The notes: generated by a model not told the origin, from the sequence alone. A DNA stretch of 64,000 nt from Telmatospirillum siberiense (GCF_002845745.1 NZ_PIUM01000006.1:62001-126000), one strand, 5' to 3'; positions 52,126-61,773 are shown, counted from the first letter of the stretch. Numbers and translations: made by a program.

Positions 52126-53808
52126 TCACGGGCCTGCCTTTGACACCTCCGCCGCCGCATGGATCTCTTTCGCCCTGTCCAACGCGGTTTGAATATTCGC
52201 CATGAAGTTCTCGCGGCCTATGCGGTCAAGAAAACGCTCGCCGTGCAGCAGCTTCGATGGCTGCTGCATCGCTCCGCACAGCAGCAGCGTGCGTCCGGAG
52301 TCCTGGAGTTGCCTGGCAAAGGTCTCGATGGCGTGAATGCCGGTGGCGTCGATTGCCGTCATGTTGCGCAGCCGCAAAATCACCACCGGCTGAAAGACCT
52401 CCAGATCCGTGGTCGCTTCCACCAGCTTCTCGGTGGTGCCCCAGAGGAACGGCCCGTGAATGCGCAGAACGGTCACGAACGGCGGCAGGATGCGGCCCTG
52501 GAGACTGTGGGGCAGGCCATCCCGGATGTATTCCTCGGTGACCGGCGCCACGGAGGTGGTTTCGGCCACCCGGTGAATGTAGAGCAGGGCGGCAAGCGTG
52601 AAGCCCACACCCACGGCAACCGTCAGATCGGCAAAGACCGTCAGCGCGAAAGTCGCCACCCACACCGACTTGGCGGTGAAATCCAACTGCAGAATGCCAC
52701 CGATCTCGTTCCACTCACCCATGTTGTAGGCGACCACGAACAGCACCGCGGCCAACGCCGTCAACGGGATGTAGCTGGCCAGCGGCGCGGCTGCCAGCAG
52801 AATGCCCAATAGCGTCAGCGCATGCACCATTCCGGCGACCGGCGAGCGCGCGCCCGCCCGGATATTCGTCGCGGTGCGGGCAATGGCTCCGGTGGCGGGA
52901 ATGCCTCCGAACAGCGGCGAGAGCATGTTGGCTATTCCCTGCGCCGCCAGTTCCACATTCGGGTTGTGCCGGTCTCCGGTCATGCCGTCGGCCACGACAG
53001 CCGAGAGCATGCTCTCCAGGGCCGCCAGCATCGCCACGGTAAAGGCCGAGGGAATCAACGGCAGAATATCTTCCGAGTGGAATTCCGGAACGGCGAAAGG
53101 CGGCAACCCTTCAGGGATTCCACCGAATTTGCTGCCGATGGTCTCGACCGGCAGGTGAAAGATGACGCTCACGCCGGTGCAGACCAGCAGGGCGACGATC
53201 GACGCCGGAACCCGTTTGGTAAAGCGCGGCAGCAACAGCAGAATCGCCAATGTTCCCAGGCCCAGCCCCAGCGCCACCGGATTGAAGCTGCCGAAGTTCT
53301 CGGCGAGCATTTTCATCCGGGGCAGGAATTCGCTGGGGACCTCCCCGGTGCGCAGGCCGAAGAAATCCTTGACCTGTGTCGAGGCGATCAGGACGGCAAT
53401 GCCGTTGGTGAAGCCGATCACCACCATCCGCGGAATGAAGCGAACCGCGGCGCCAAGGCCGGTGAGACCCATCAACAGAAGCAGAACGCCGGCCATCACC
53501 GTCACCATGGCGAGGCCGCTCATCCCGAAATGGGCCACGATTCCCGCCACGATCACCACGAAGGCCCCTGTGGGTCCGCCAATCTGGGTGCGTGAGCCGC
53601 CCAGCGCCGAAATCAGGAAGCCTGCCACCACCGCCGTGTAAATACCCGCTTGCGGAGTTACGCCCGAAGCAATGCCGAAGGCCATTGCCAGCGGCAGGGC
53701 GACCAGTCCCACCGTAAGTCCGGCCATGATATCGCGCAGGAACATCTGGGCGGTATAGGTCCTGAATGCTTGAATCGATTTGGGAAGGTTCGGGTTGGTG
53801 ACGGACAT
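52126..53808 (-). CDS. SulP family anion transporter with STAS domain
   Basis: 560 residues. The membrane part (about 25-410) opens FLRDIMAGLTVGLVALPLAM and contains GGRTQIGGPTGAFVVIV-like and GFTNGIAVLIASTQV helices. The C-terminal STAS domain at about 440-550 includes VVILRLRNMTAIDATGIHAI. SulP proteins carry sulfate, bicarbonate or dicarboxylates; the substrate is not decided here. Confidence 0.93.
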   Translation of the reverse strand: MSVTNPNLPKSIQAFRTYTAQMFLRDIMAGLTVGLVALPLAMAFGIASGVTPQAGIYTAVVAGFLISALGGSRTQIGGPTGAFVVIVAGIVAHFGMSGLAMVTVMAGVLLLLMGLTGLGAAVRFIPRMVVIGFTNGIAVLIASTQVKDFFGLRTGEVPSEFLPRMKMLAENFGSFNPVALGLGLGTLAILLLLPRFTKRVPASIVALLVCTGVSVIFHLPVETIGSKFGGIPEGLPPFAVPEFHSEDILPLIPSAFTVAMLAALESMLSAVVADGMTGDRHNPNVELAAQGIANMLSPLFGGIPATGAIARTATNIRAGARSPVAGMVHALTLLGILLAAAPLASYIPLTALAAVLFVVAYNMGEWNEIGGILQLDFTAKSVWVATFALTVFADLTVAVGVGFTLAALLYIHRVAETTSVAPVTEEYIRDGLPHSLQGRILPPFVTVLRIHGPFLWGTTEKLVEATTDLEVFQPVVILRLRNMTAIDATGIHAIETFARQLQDSGRTLLLCGAMQQPSKLLHGERFLDRIGRENFMANIQTALDRAKEIHAAAEVSKAGP

Positions 53809-53967
53809 GGAGACTGCTTTCTCTCGGCGGGGCTTATTTCATTCGTCCCACCACCAAATACAATCGTCATACCCGTGCTCGACACGGATATCCGGATGGT
53901 CGGGGCAAATGACATTGTATGGTTTCCGCAGGTGGATGCCCGTGTCGATCTTAGGTCATGACGGCGT

Positions 53968-54384
53968 TTATGATTCCGACCCGTTCAGCGCCACGGCGAC
54001 AGCCTGGCGCAGCGTGTCCGCCCTGACCGGCTTGTGCAGGAACGCGGTCACGCCCATGGCACCGGCGATGCGTTCGGCGATCACGTCATCCGATCCGGTC
54101 ACCACGATGACCGGCAGCTTGGCCGGCGCCCCCAGTTCTCCCGCCCGAAGTTGATGCAGGAGATCCAAACCGCTGACGAGCTGAACACCGGCGGCGTTCG
54201 GCAGATGCAAATCGAGGATCATCAGATCCACCTGTTTGCTCGATAGAAGATCTGTGGCTTGAGGTCCATCGACGGCCTCCAGGATGGAGCATCCCTCGAC
54301 TTTGCTCAAAATCATGACCACGTGTTTGCGCGCGAAGCCCTCGTCCTCGACCACGAGTATCGTCTTTTCGCCACACATCACCAT
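53968..54384 (-). CDS. Single-domain response regulator
   Basis: A 138-residue receiver domain only: acidic pair in VVEDEGFARKHVVM, phospho-acceptor Asp in LMILDLHLP, Thr in IVVTGSDDV and Lys in FLHKPVRAD. No output domain. Its start overlaps the end of the coiled-coil gene by 7 bases, so the two are coupled and likely work together. Confidence 0.92.
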   Translation of the reverse strand: MVMCGEKTILVVEDEGFARKHVVMILSKVEGCSILEAVDGPQATDLLSSKQVDLMILDLHLPNAAGVQLVSGLDLLHQLRAGELGAPAKLPVIVVTGSDDVIAERIAGAMGVTAFLHKPVRADTLRQAVAVALNGSES

Positions 54385-55394
54385 ACCAGCACCTTTTTCT
54401 TCTTCTTGAGATCATCGATGTTCTCGGCCCGGAGCTGAAGCTGAGTCATCAACACCCATTCGTCGGTCTTCATGTAGCGTGCGGCAAGGAATTGATACAA
54501 CCGGGCGATGACGTTCTCCATCTTCAGCGACATGGCCACATCGACTCTCCGCCACTCGTCGATGACCTCGCGCCAGGCGAGCAGGCGGACATAGAGATCA
54601 TCCCGCTTCTCGCGAATGAACAGAACCTGGCGTTCCAGGTTCTGTAGCACGGCGATGATCTCGCCGGTCTGCGCGTCGAGTTCGATAATGCGCTCATCGA
54701 ATTCGGCAACGGCCACCAGCATCAGCTTGCGCACCTGGTCAAGGGTCTGCAGAAGGGTCTTCTCGCGCTGATAGATCTTGCGAAGCCCCTCGACCTTGCC
54801 GAGCATGGCGCGGATCGATTCGACGATCTCGCGCAAGGCTTCGACATAGGAAAGCTCGTTGGAGAGCTTTTCGACATAGGGGAGCATCTGTTCGCGGTTT
54901 TCACGCCCGAGACCGAGGCGCTCCGCCGCCTCGCCGAAGGCCTCGTTGACCTTCTTCTTGGTCGTCGGGTCGTTGGCCAACTGCATCAGCTGTTCGGGCG
55001 ACGTCAGTAAGGTCTCAACCCCCATCAGCCAGTTCACCAACTGCATCAGCACGCGTTGACGGGCCAGCATCTGATGCTTTTGCGAGACCTCCCAACTGGC
55101 TTCGCCGGTCAGGACTTCCTTCGGCAAGGCGTCGCCGATCCTCAATCCACGCACGAACCGCAAAGACTGACCGACAAGCTCCAGCATCTCGACGTCCGCC
55201 GGACCCAGAACGAATTCCTTGATGATTCCGGCTACCGGCAACACCACCTGATTGCCGCCGATGTTTACCGACAGCACGAATTCTTCGCTGGGCGCGGATA
55301 GATAAAATAGACATTCGGCGAACCGGCTGAATACCACGTGGTCGAGCTTTATATGCGATGGCAGCGTGGCCGGCGCGGGTTTGCTGTGCCCCAT
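54378..55394 (-). CDS. Coiled-coil protein of unknown function
   Basis: 338 residues, no family recognised. The first ~110 residues are mixed alpha/beta (HVVFSRFAECLFYLSAPSEE). The rest is almost entirely helical with heptad-like stretches (ERIIELDAQTGEIIAVLQNL) and ends in a basic LKKKKKVLVW. No signal peptide or membrane helix. Co-transcribed with a single-domain response regulator, it may be its effector or scaffold. Confidence 0.75.
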   Translation of the reverse strand: MGHSKPAPATLPSHIKLDHVVFSRFAECLFYLSAPSEEFVLSVNIGGNQVVLPVAGIIKEFVLGPADVEMLELVGQSLRFVRGLRIGDALPKEVLTGEASWEVSQKHQMLARQRVLMQLVNWLMGVETLLTSPEQLMQLANDPTTKKKVNEAFGEAAERLGLGRENREQMLPYVEKLSNELSYVEALREIVESIRAMLGKVEGLRKIYQREKTLLQTLDQVRKLMLVAVAEFDERIIELDAQTGEIIAVLQNLERQVLFIREKRDDLYVRLLAWREVIDEWRRVDVAMSLKMENVIARLYQFLAARYMKTDEWVLMTQLQLRAENIDDLKKKKKVLVW

Positions 55395-55807
55395 CTGATC
55401 ATTCCCCTCGGGTGTCGCGTATTCCCGATTTTCTGAGCAGTGCTGTAAAACGGTACACGAAAATTAGGGAATTTCCAGAAATTTACCGGATTTAATTTGC
55501 TGAACGGTGGTTATTTTTCGGCGGTTATTCGCAATTTGGTAATCATCGGCGAGGCCGCCATCCGGCTCGTCTCCGATAATACGAATGTCATGTTGGTGCC
55601 GCGAACGGAATGGATCCTTCATATCTTGAAACTCTCTTAATCATGGGCCATTTCACTATAATAATCGTTGAGAGAATATGGGGGTATGTTGTGAGTGATG
55701 TGTTTCGATAGCTAAAAGTTGAATGAATTCCCTTTTAATTTTCATTTTGCCGTTTCATTGACGTGGTGTTGACTTGACAGGTTTTCTTGTCGTGGCGGGA
55801 TTGTAAG
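55395..55807. other. Intergenic region with a HepT relic
   Basis: About 410 AT-rich bases separate the coiled-coil gene from the next small frame. It contains a short HepT-like relic (55521-55580) and otherwise no gene. The promoter of the minus-strand pair should lie at its left end. Confidence 0.5.
55521..55580 (+). pseudogene. HepT-like relic
   Basis: Plus-strand translation gives AVIRNLVIIGEAAIRLVSDN, clearly related to AVIRNFEIIGEAATRLSPAI of the hepT pseudogene at 42696. No other HepT segment is recognisable on either side. Confidence 0.55.
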
Positions 55808-55993
55808 ATGAGTCAGGAAATACCGAAGGCGTCTCTTGGTGTCGATACCGTGCCGGCCGACGGGGCGCGCCTCATCCTGTCGGCAACGCTGGAACAGTCG
55901 GACAGCCTGACGCTGAAGGCCGAATATGAGGGCGAGACGCGGCCCAATTACCAGAGCCACAGCGGATTGTTGAAGGCCACCTGGGGATTTTAA
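55808..55993 (+). CDS. Small hypothetical protein
   Basis: 61 residues (MSQEIPKASLGVDTVPADGA, ending SGLLKATWGF). No family recognised and no strong ribosome-binding site. Codon composition looks coding. No membrane segment. Confidence 0.45.
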   Translation: MSQEIPKASLGVDTVPADGARLILSATLEQSDSLTLKAEYEGETRPNYQSHSGLLKATWGF

Positions 55994-56233
55994 GGGGCTG
56001 TTGATGAATCAATGCTTTACTTGTTTCATCGTCGTTGTTGTGCTCACGTTCTCAATGACGCGGTTATTTCCCAACGGGCCCTCGGTGCCGCAAACGGGGT
56101 GATGAATGAGGGGCCTGCGAAATGTTTGGGTCGGAAAAAAGAAATATCATCATGCAGTATGGATGGGCGCGACACATCACCATCTATGGTTTATCTTTTT
56201 TCAAGGTGATGTCACGGTAGAAGACCAAAGCCG

Positions 56234-57457
56234 ATGAGCGGATATAGCCTGGAAAACGCCAGAGTTCTCGTCGTCGATGGCAATCGCGATATGCGGCGGG
56301 TCGTCTGCGGCATGCTGCGGGCCTTTGGCGTGCGCGCCGTCACCGAGGCCGCCAACGGCCGGGAGGCGTTCGACAGCCTGCGCTCGTCCCCCGCCGATAT
56401 CATCCTTTGCGACCGTTGCACGCGGCCCGTCGATGGGGACGCCTTCGTCCGCATGGTGCGCAATGCGGACGACAGCCCCAATCCCTTCGCCATCGTGCTC
56501 GTGCTAAGCGCCGCGACCGCTCCGCATCATATCGCCGATGCCCGTGCCGCCGGCGCCCATGACGTCCTCTGCAAGCCCTTATCCGCCAAGGCGCTTTTCG
56601 CGCGGATCAGGACCATCATCGAATATCCGCGTCCATTCATCCGCACGCCGGACTATTTCGGTCCCAGCCAGCGTTGGCAGCAGACCGACTTCGAAGGCAT
56701 GGATCGGCGCCGGACCCCGCCCCGTGCCGTCGAGACGGATGCCTGGGGCCAGGTCGTCGACGAAGATCCACCGGTCGTCGTCACGCCCGAGGAAATTCGG
56801 GCACTCCTTTACGACGATTATGCCGAAGACGTCGGTAACGAGCTTTATACTCCGCCGGAACCGGCATCATCCCAGGCCGAGGATGTCTGGTACCAGCCAA
56901 AAAATAGCGGTTCTCCCAGCGAGCCGCTGCTTATCCCGGTTCCGCCCCAATTCCAATTGCGGGTGCCCTATTCTCCGTGGGGCGTCGATGACGATGCCGT
57001 GCTGCGGGCCGACGCCGCGATCAGGGATCTCCAGGACGACTACCTTATCCGGGTCCGGAAGGACTTGTCGCGGTTGCAGATCTTCTTCAGGCGGGCCAGG
57101 GCGGCGGCGCCCGGGGAACGGACGGACAACATGCGCGCCCTGTTCGAGGCCGCCTATGACATGGCCGGGCAGGGGGGAAGCTTCGGCTATCCCCTGATTA
57201 CCGAAATCGCCGCCCAGCTCTGCCATTTCATCAGCGATCGGATCGGTTTCGGCGAGGTTGAAATGCGGGCGGTGCGCCTGCATATCGACGCCTTGCGAGT
57301 GGTCGTCGCCGAACGCCTCGAAGGCGACGGCGGAGACAATCGGAAAGAATTGATCCGGGGGCTGCAGGCAATCCGCGCCAACATCGCCAAACGCGAAGAG
57401 GTCTGGATGCCGGGGATCCGTCCGGGGACGACGTCTTTGCGGACAGAGGATTTATAG
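56234..57457 (+). CDS. Response regulator with degenerate HPt-like C-terminus
   Basis: 407 residues. The receiver domain is at about 10-125 (VLVVDGNRDMRRVVCGM, phospho-Asp in IILCDRC, Lys in VLCKPLS). A Pro-rich linker follows, then a helical domain at about 270-385 with AYDMAGQGGSFGYPLITEI, resembling HPt helices in which the phospho-His is normally before D-x-K-G; here Tyr takes that place. It may act by phosphorylation-dependent binding rather than phosphotransfer. Confidence 0.8.
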   Translation: MSGYSLENARVLVVDGNRDMRRVVCGMLRAFGVRAVTEAANGREAFDSLRSSPADIILCDRCTRPVDGDAFVRMVRNADDSPNPFAIVLVLSAATAPHHIADARAAGAHDVLCKPLSAKALFARIRTIIEYPRPFIRTPDYFGPSQRWQQTDFEGMDRRRTPPRAVETDAWGQVVDEDPPVVVTPEEIRALLYDDYAEDVGNELYTPPEPASSQAEDVWYQPKNSGSPSEPLLIPVPPQFQLRVPYSPWGVDDDAVLRADAAIRDLQDDYLIRVRKDLSRLQIFFRRARAAAPGERTDNMRALFEAAYDMAGQGGSFGYPLITEIAAQLCHFISDRIGFGEVEMRAVRLHIDALRVVVAERLEGDGGDNRKELIRGLQAIRANIAKREEVWMPGIRPGTTSLRTEDL

Positions 57458-57502
57458 CGCGGGATATGCCAAAGGCCCGTTGAGGCCCTGACGCGTCGAA
57501 TC

Positions 57503-57541
57503 TTGGGGCGGGAAGGCGAAATTATCGCCTTCCCGCCCCAA
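57503..57541. terminator. Bidirectional terminator hairpin
   Basis: A perfect 17-bp stem (TTGGGGCGGGAAGGCGA and its inverse) with loop AATTA between the convergent response regulator and EF-G genes. No long T-run, but position and strength support termination on both strands. Confidence 0.7.
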
Positions 57542-57547
57542 CTTCGA

Positions 57548-59689
57548 TTACGACGCCTTGCTCATCTGGGCGACGATTTCGTCGGCGACCTGACGCGGCA
57601 CCGGATCGTAGTGGGAGAACTCCATGGTGTAGGAGGCCCGGCCACTGGTCATGCCGCGCAACTGGCCGATATAGCCGAACATTTCGGAGAGCGGCACGTC
57701 GGCCTCGACGGCGATGTTGTTACCCCGTTCCAGCTGACCCTGGATGGAACCACGGCGACGGTTGATATCGCCGATGACGTCACCCAGATAATCCTCCGGC
57801 GTCACCACTTCCACCTTCATCACCGGCTCAAGCAGGATCGGGTTGGCTTTGCGAATGGCTTCGCGGAAGCAGCCCTTGCCGGCGATTTCGAAGGTCAGCG
57901 CGTTGGAATCGACGTCGTGGAACTTGCCGTCCACCAGCGTGGCCGTGAAATCCACGGTGGGGAAGCCGGCCAGCACGCCGTCTTCCTTTTGCAGGCGCAA
58001 GCCCTTTTCCACCGAGGGAACATAGTCGCGCGGCACCGAACCGCCCACCGTCTCATCGATGAACTGGAAGCCCGTGCCCCGCTCCGTCGGCTCGAAGACG
58101 ATCTTCACTTCGGCGAACTGGCCCGAACCGCCCGTCTGCTTCTTATGGGTGTAGGTATGGGTGACCGGCTGGGTGAAGGTTTCCCGGTAAGCCACCTGCG
58201 GCTTGCCCATGTTGCCTTCGACGCCGAATTCGGTCCGCATGCGGTCCAGGGTGACTTCCAGATGCAGCTCGCCCATGCCGCGCAGGATGGTCTGACCGGT
58301 CTCGCGGTCGGTTTCCAGGCGGAGGGAGGGATCGGCTCGCACCATCTTGCCGAGAGCGGTGGTGAACTTCTCCTGGTCGTTCTTGGTCTTGGCTTCCACC
58401 GAGACGCTGATGACCGGCTCGGGGAAGCGCATCCGTTCCAGCACCACCTCATTGGCCGAGTCGCACAGCGTGTCGCCGGTTTCGGTCTCGCTCAGCGACA
58501 CCAGGGCGATGATGTCGCCGGCGCGGGCTTCTTCCACCGGCTGCGCTTCCTTGGCGAACATTTCGACCATGCGGCCGATCTTTTCGCGCTTGCCGCGGGT
58601 GGAGTTGAGGATGGAGGCCCCCTTGGTCAGCACGCCCGAATAGACGCGGATGAAGGTCAGCGCGCCATAGGCGTCGTTGATGACCTTGAAGGCCAGTGCC
58701 GAGAAGGGTTCGTCATCCGAGCAGATCCGCTCGCCGATCGGTTCGCCGTCGGCATCCACGGTCTTGATGGCGGGGACGTCGGTGGGGGCGGGCAGCAGAT
58801 CGACAACGGCGTCGAGGACCTGCTGGACGCCCTTGTTCTTGTAGGACGAGCCGCACAGAACCGGGGTGAAGGACGAGTTCAGCGTGCCCTTGCGGAGCGC
58901 GCGGCGAAGAATGTCGGGGGAGGGGACGGTGCCGTCGGTGAGGAAGGCTTCCATCGCCTCCTCGTCCTGCTCCAGCGCGGTGTCCACCAATTCGGACCGG
59001 TAGCTGGCGACATTGGCCAGAATCTCGCGGTCTTCCGACACGGTGATGTTCAGCTTGTCGGCCAGGTCGTCGGTGACGTCGAGGATCTGCCACTGGGCGT
59101 CCTTGTCGTCCGAATCCCAGACGAGGGCCTTCATCTCGACCAGATCGATCATGCCCTTGAAATTGTCTTCCGAGCCCAGGGGCAGTTGAATCGGCAGGGG
59201 CCGCGCGCCCAAGCGGGTCCGGATCATCTCGACGCAGCGTTTGAAATTGGCGCCGCTGCGATCCATTTTGTTGACGTAGCAGATGCGCGGGACGCTGTAA
59301 TTGTCGGCCAGGCGCCAGTTGGTTTCCGACTGCGGCTCGACACCGGCCACACCGTCGAACACCACCACTGCGCCATCGAGCACGCGCAGGGAGCGGTTCA
59401 CCTCGATGGTGAAGTCGACGTGGCCGGGGGTGTCGATGACGTTGATCTTCTTGCCGCGCCAGAAGGCCGAAACGGCGGCGCTCTGGATGGTGATGCCGCG
59501 CTTCTGTTCCTGCTCGAGATAGTCGGTGGTCGTCGAGGTCTTCAGATCCTTGGTATCATGAATGTCGATGATGGTGTGCTTGCGCCCGGTGTAATACAGG
59601 ATGCGCTCCGTGGTGGTCGTTTTTCCGGCATCGACATGAGCGACGATGCCGATATTTCGGACATCGGAGAGGGGCGTTTGGCGTGGCAT
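57548..59689 (-). CDS. fusA: Elongation factor G (stand-alone paralogue)
   Basis: 713 residues. GTPase motifs are [15 protein letters not shown] (P-loop), [12 protein letters not shown] and [10 protein letters not shown]; domains II-V are complete through [23 protein letters not shown] drives ribosomal translocation and recycling. The gene is alone, not in an rpsL-rpsG-fusA-tuf operon. Between HD and the conserved EQEQ of switch I it has [13 protein letters not shown], about five residues longer than E. coli EF-G. It is therefore probably a second EF-G. Confidence 0.9.
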   Translation of the reverse strand: MPRQTPLSDVRNIGIVAHVDAGKTTTTERILYYTGRKHTIIDIHDTKDLKTSTTTDYLEQEQKRGITIQSAAVSAFWRGKKINVIDTPGHVDFTIEVNRSLRVLDGAVVVFDGVAGVEPQSETNWRLADNYSVPRICYVNKMDRSGANFKRCVEMIRTRLGARPLPIQLPLGSEDNFKGMIDLVEMKALVWDSDDKDAQWQILDVTDDLADKLNITVSEDREILANVASYRSELVDTALEQDEEAMEAFLTDGTVPSPDILRRALRKGTLNSSFTPVLCGSSYKNKGVQQVLDAVVDLLPAPTDVPAIKTVDADGEPIGERICSDDEPFSALAFKVINDAYGALTFIRVYSGVLTKGASILNSTRGKREKIGRMVEMFAKEAQPVEEARAGDIIALVSLSETETGDTLCDSANEVVLERMRFPEPVISVSVEAKTKNDQEKFTTALGKMVRADPSLRLETDRETGQTILRGMGELHLEVTLDRMRTEFGVEGNMGKPQVAYRETFTQPVTHTYTHKKQTGGSGQFAEVKIVFEPTERGTGFQFIDETVGGSVPRDYVPSVEKGLRLQKEDGVLAGFPTVDFTATLVDGKFHDVDSNALTFEIAGKGCFREAIRKANPILLEPVMKVEVVTPEDYLGDVIGDINRRRGSIQGQLERGNNIAVEADVPLSEMFGYIGQLRGMTSGRASYTMEFSHYDPVPRQVADEIVAQMSKAS

Positions 59690-60157
59690 AATATGGTTCC
59701 GTTGCAGTTACAGGTTAAGCCGGGGTTCGGCGACATGGTTCATGGCGCCGCCCTCCCGATGGCAAATCCCCATGACCGGGGACCCGACTGAGTTGCGCGG
59801 GCGCGGGCGCAAAATGCCACCGAGCGGAAAAAAAAGACACGAAAAATGCATGAAATAATTTATTGGCGTTCGAGGGAGACGCGAAAACCTGGCTCGATGT
59901 GATGGATGCGCATCGTGCCGATAGGGCGGATCGGTCGCTTATAATATTTTTAAGTGATTGGTTTTATTCGTTTTAATCATGTGGAATGCGCAAAGTTCAT
60001 ATCGGTAACGATCCCGGCAGCCGTCGCTGGCGCCGCTTCAACGGTACCGCCCGATCCGCTCCCCCGCGACCCAGCTGGTCCCGTTTTTTTTAGCACTCTT
60101 GACAGAAGCCGCATCTGGGACCACCTGCCATGACAATTACAACCAAAAGGTGATTTT
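59690..60157. other. Intergenic region
   Basis: About 470 bases separate the divergent EF-G and secreted-protein genes. A TATAAT lies near 59939 on the plus strand without a clear -35. A T8 run after a weak stem near 60070-60090 hints at a terminator for an unseen short transcript. No gene is supported. Confidence 0.4.
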
Positions 60158-60700
60158 ATGATATATAAAATCTCTAAAGTGGTGATCGTGTCCGTGCTGG
60201 CGGCTGTTGTGGCGAATGGAGCGGTCGCACAGACGTTATTCAATTTCGCGGGCTCAAGTGGCGGCATTGCCGCGAGCACGCCCGTCGGGGGCTCCAGCAA
60301 CTGCTTCGCCGTGTCCGGTATCAGTACGGCGGTCTATTCCCAAAGCCTGGTCAATCCGACCGCGGCGATCCTGGTTCCGGTGGCCGGTACCTGCAGCGCG
60401 GTATCATTTCAAGGGGCGCTGACGACGGCTCCCGCCGCATGGTCGGATCTGGATGCCGCGATCGTCGTCTTGAAGGGCTCGACGGGCCTTGGTGTGGGCG
60501 GCACAAGGTCGGCGCAAAGCGTCTGCGATTTCAATCCCGGAGGGGTCGGGGGCAACCCGGGAAACGCGACATGCAGCGCGACGGTGGCGTTGTCACCCAC
60601 TATAGCAGCGGGCGATCAGATCGCCATCTGCTTCAGGTCGGTTTACGCGACGCCGCCAAGTACGGCCATGGCGTGGAACGTGCGGTGCAACGCACCATGA
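60158..60700 (+). CDS. Secreted hypothetical protein
   Basis: 180 residues with a signal peptide (about 1-24, ending GAVAQ) and AAGGTGA upstream. The mature part is Gly/Ser/Ala-rich with paired cysteines (SNCFAV, GTCSAV, SVCDFN, ATCSAT, AICFRS, VRCNAP) and looks beta-rich and disulfide-bonded. No family recognised. Possibly an exported surface or matrix protein. Confidence 0.7.
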   Translation: MIYKISKVVIVSVLAAVVANGAVAQTLFNFAGSSGGIAASTPVGGSSNCFAVSGISTAVYSQSLVNPTAAILVPVAGTCSAVSFQGALTTAPAAWSDLDAAIVVLKGSTGLGVGGTRSAQSVCDFNPGGVGGNPGNATCSATVALSPTIAAGDQIAICFRSVYATPPSTAMAWNVRCNAP

Positions 60701-60792
60701 GCGCTACGATACATCCTCTCAGGAGGGCTGCGAGGATGTATCGTTTGATACCGGCGAGCCACTGACGCGGCTCGCCTCATTGTCCCTTGGTC

Positions 60793-61524
60793 TTAGCGCC
60801 GATATCCATCGGCTTGGCCACCGAGTTCCAGGATTTCGAGGCAGTCCAATAAACTCGTGATCGTATGATCCTGACGCCATTCGGGCTTCGCGCCCGGTGT
60901 GCGATTCACCAGGGCCGCCGTCAATCCCGCATTTTTGGCCCCAACGACGTCTTTTTCCTCGTTGCCTACATATATGGCTTCGGACGGCGCTATTTCCAAT
61001 GCCTCGCACAGGGTTAAAAATCCCCGAGGATGCGGCTTGCGATAGCCGACATGAACCGATGTGAACCAGACGTCCAAAAGATCGAGAATGCCGCAGAGCC
61101 GCAGATCGTCTTCGACAAAATGAGCCGGCATTCCATAGGCGACATCGGTGAGGGCGCCCGTTCGGATCCCATTGCGCCGCAAAATTTCGAGAACCTTCCG
61201 GGATTCGGGATAAGGGCGCAATGCCTGCCTGAAATATCCGAAATAGGCGTCGACGATCTTCTCCCGGTGGATCTGATCTATTTTCAGCTGAAGCAGGGCG
61301 CCGTCAAATATGTGGTCGCTGCTGAATTCCTCATCCCGGATGACGATACGGGTGTTGAATTTTTCCATATGGGCGGCGGCCAGGCTCAGATCATAGTCTG
61401 CGCAATCCAGTCCCGCCATTTGCAGGGCCCGCTTCCAGGCGGCCTGGTAATGGTCTTTCCAGCTTAGCGGGAGACCCTCGTAGCTGTAGAGGGTTTCGCC
61501 GAGATCGAATAAAACAGCCTTCAT
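60793..61524 (-). CDS. HAD superfamily hydrolase-like protein
   Basis: 243 residues from ATG 61524 (MKAVLFDLGETLYSYEG). The HAD fold is clear: nucleophile Asp7, GALTDVAYG (motif II), the Lys in VGYRKPHPRGF and YVGNEEKDVVGAKNAG (motif IV). The second Asp of the usual DxD is Gly (DLGET), so phosphatase activity may be weak or replaced by another chemistry. Confidence 0.88.
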   Translation of the reverse strand: MKAVLFDLGETLYSYEGLPLSWKDHYQAAWKRALQMAGLDCADYDLSLAAAHMEKFNTRIVIRDEEFSSDHIFDGALLQLKIDQIHREKIVDAYFGYFRQALRPYPESRKVLEILRRNGIRTGALTDVAYGMPAHFVEDDLRLCGILDLLDVWFTSVHVGYRKPHPRGFLTLCEALEIAPSEAIYVGNEEKDVVGAKNAGLTAALVNRTPGAKPEWRQDHTITSLLDCLEILELGGQADGYRR

Positions 61525-61596
61525 GATGATCCGGACAACCGAGCCTGAGCGGTTCAGGCCCGATCCGATCCGATCCATCAAATGCCGGTAGAAAGC

Positions 61597-61773
61597 TTAG
61601 TCGTTCTGTTCGCTGGTCGTGCCGTGGCCGGCGACATGGGCCTCATCGGCAAACATCGCCTGGGCGAGGGCGGGGTTGCCGGTTTTGGCGGTTTCCGTGT
61701 GGGTGACGCCGATAACGGTGACAAGCACGAGGGCGGCGACAGTGAAATAGACAGTGGTGGCACAGCTACGCAT
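61597..61773 (-). CDS. Small single-helix membrane or secreted peptide
   Basis: 58 residues from ATG 61773, with GAGG 5 bases upstream (ATG 61776 directly before it). After MRSCATTV comes the hydrophobic helix YFTVAALVLVTVIGV, then a hydrophilic tail rich in Ala, Thr and His (MFADEAHVAGHGTTSEQND). It lies upstream of the HAD gene on the same strand. No family recognised. Confidence 0.5.
   Translation of the reverse strand: MRSCATTVYFTVAALVLVTVIGVTHTETAKTGNPALAQAMFADEAHVAGHGTTSEQND

Noticed and set aside
57503-59791. A 762-residue plus-strand frame over EF-G
   Set aside because: Antisense of EF-G, and it starts inside the terminator hairpin.
60060-60095. Terminator near GACCCAGCTGGTC followed by T8
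   Set aside because: The stem is only four base pairs and no gene lies upstream on that strand, so it was not listed separately.
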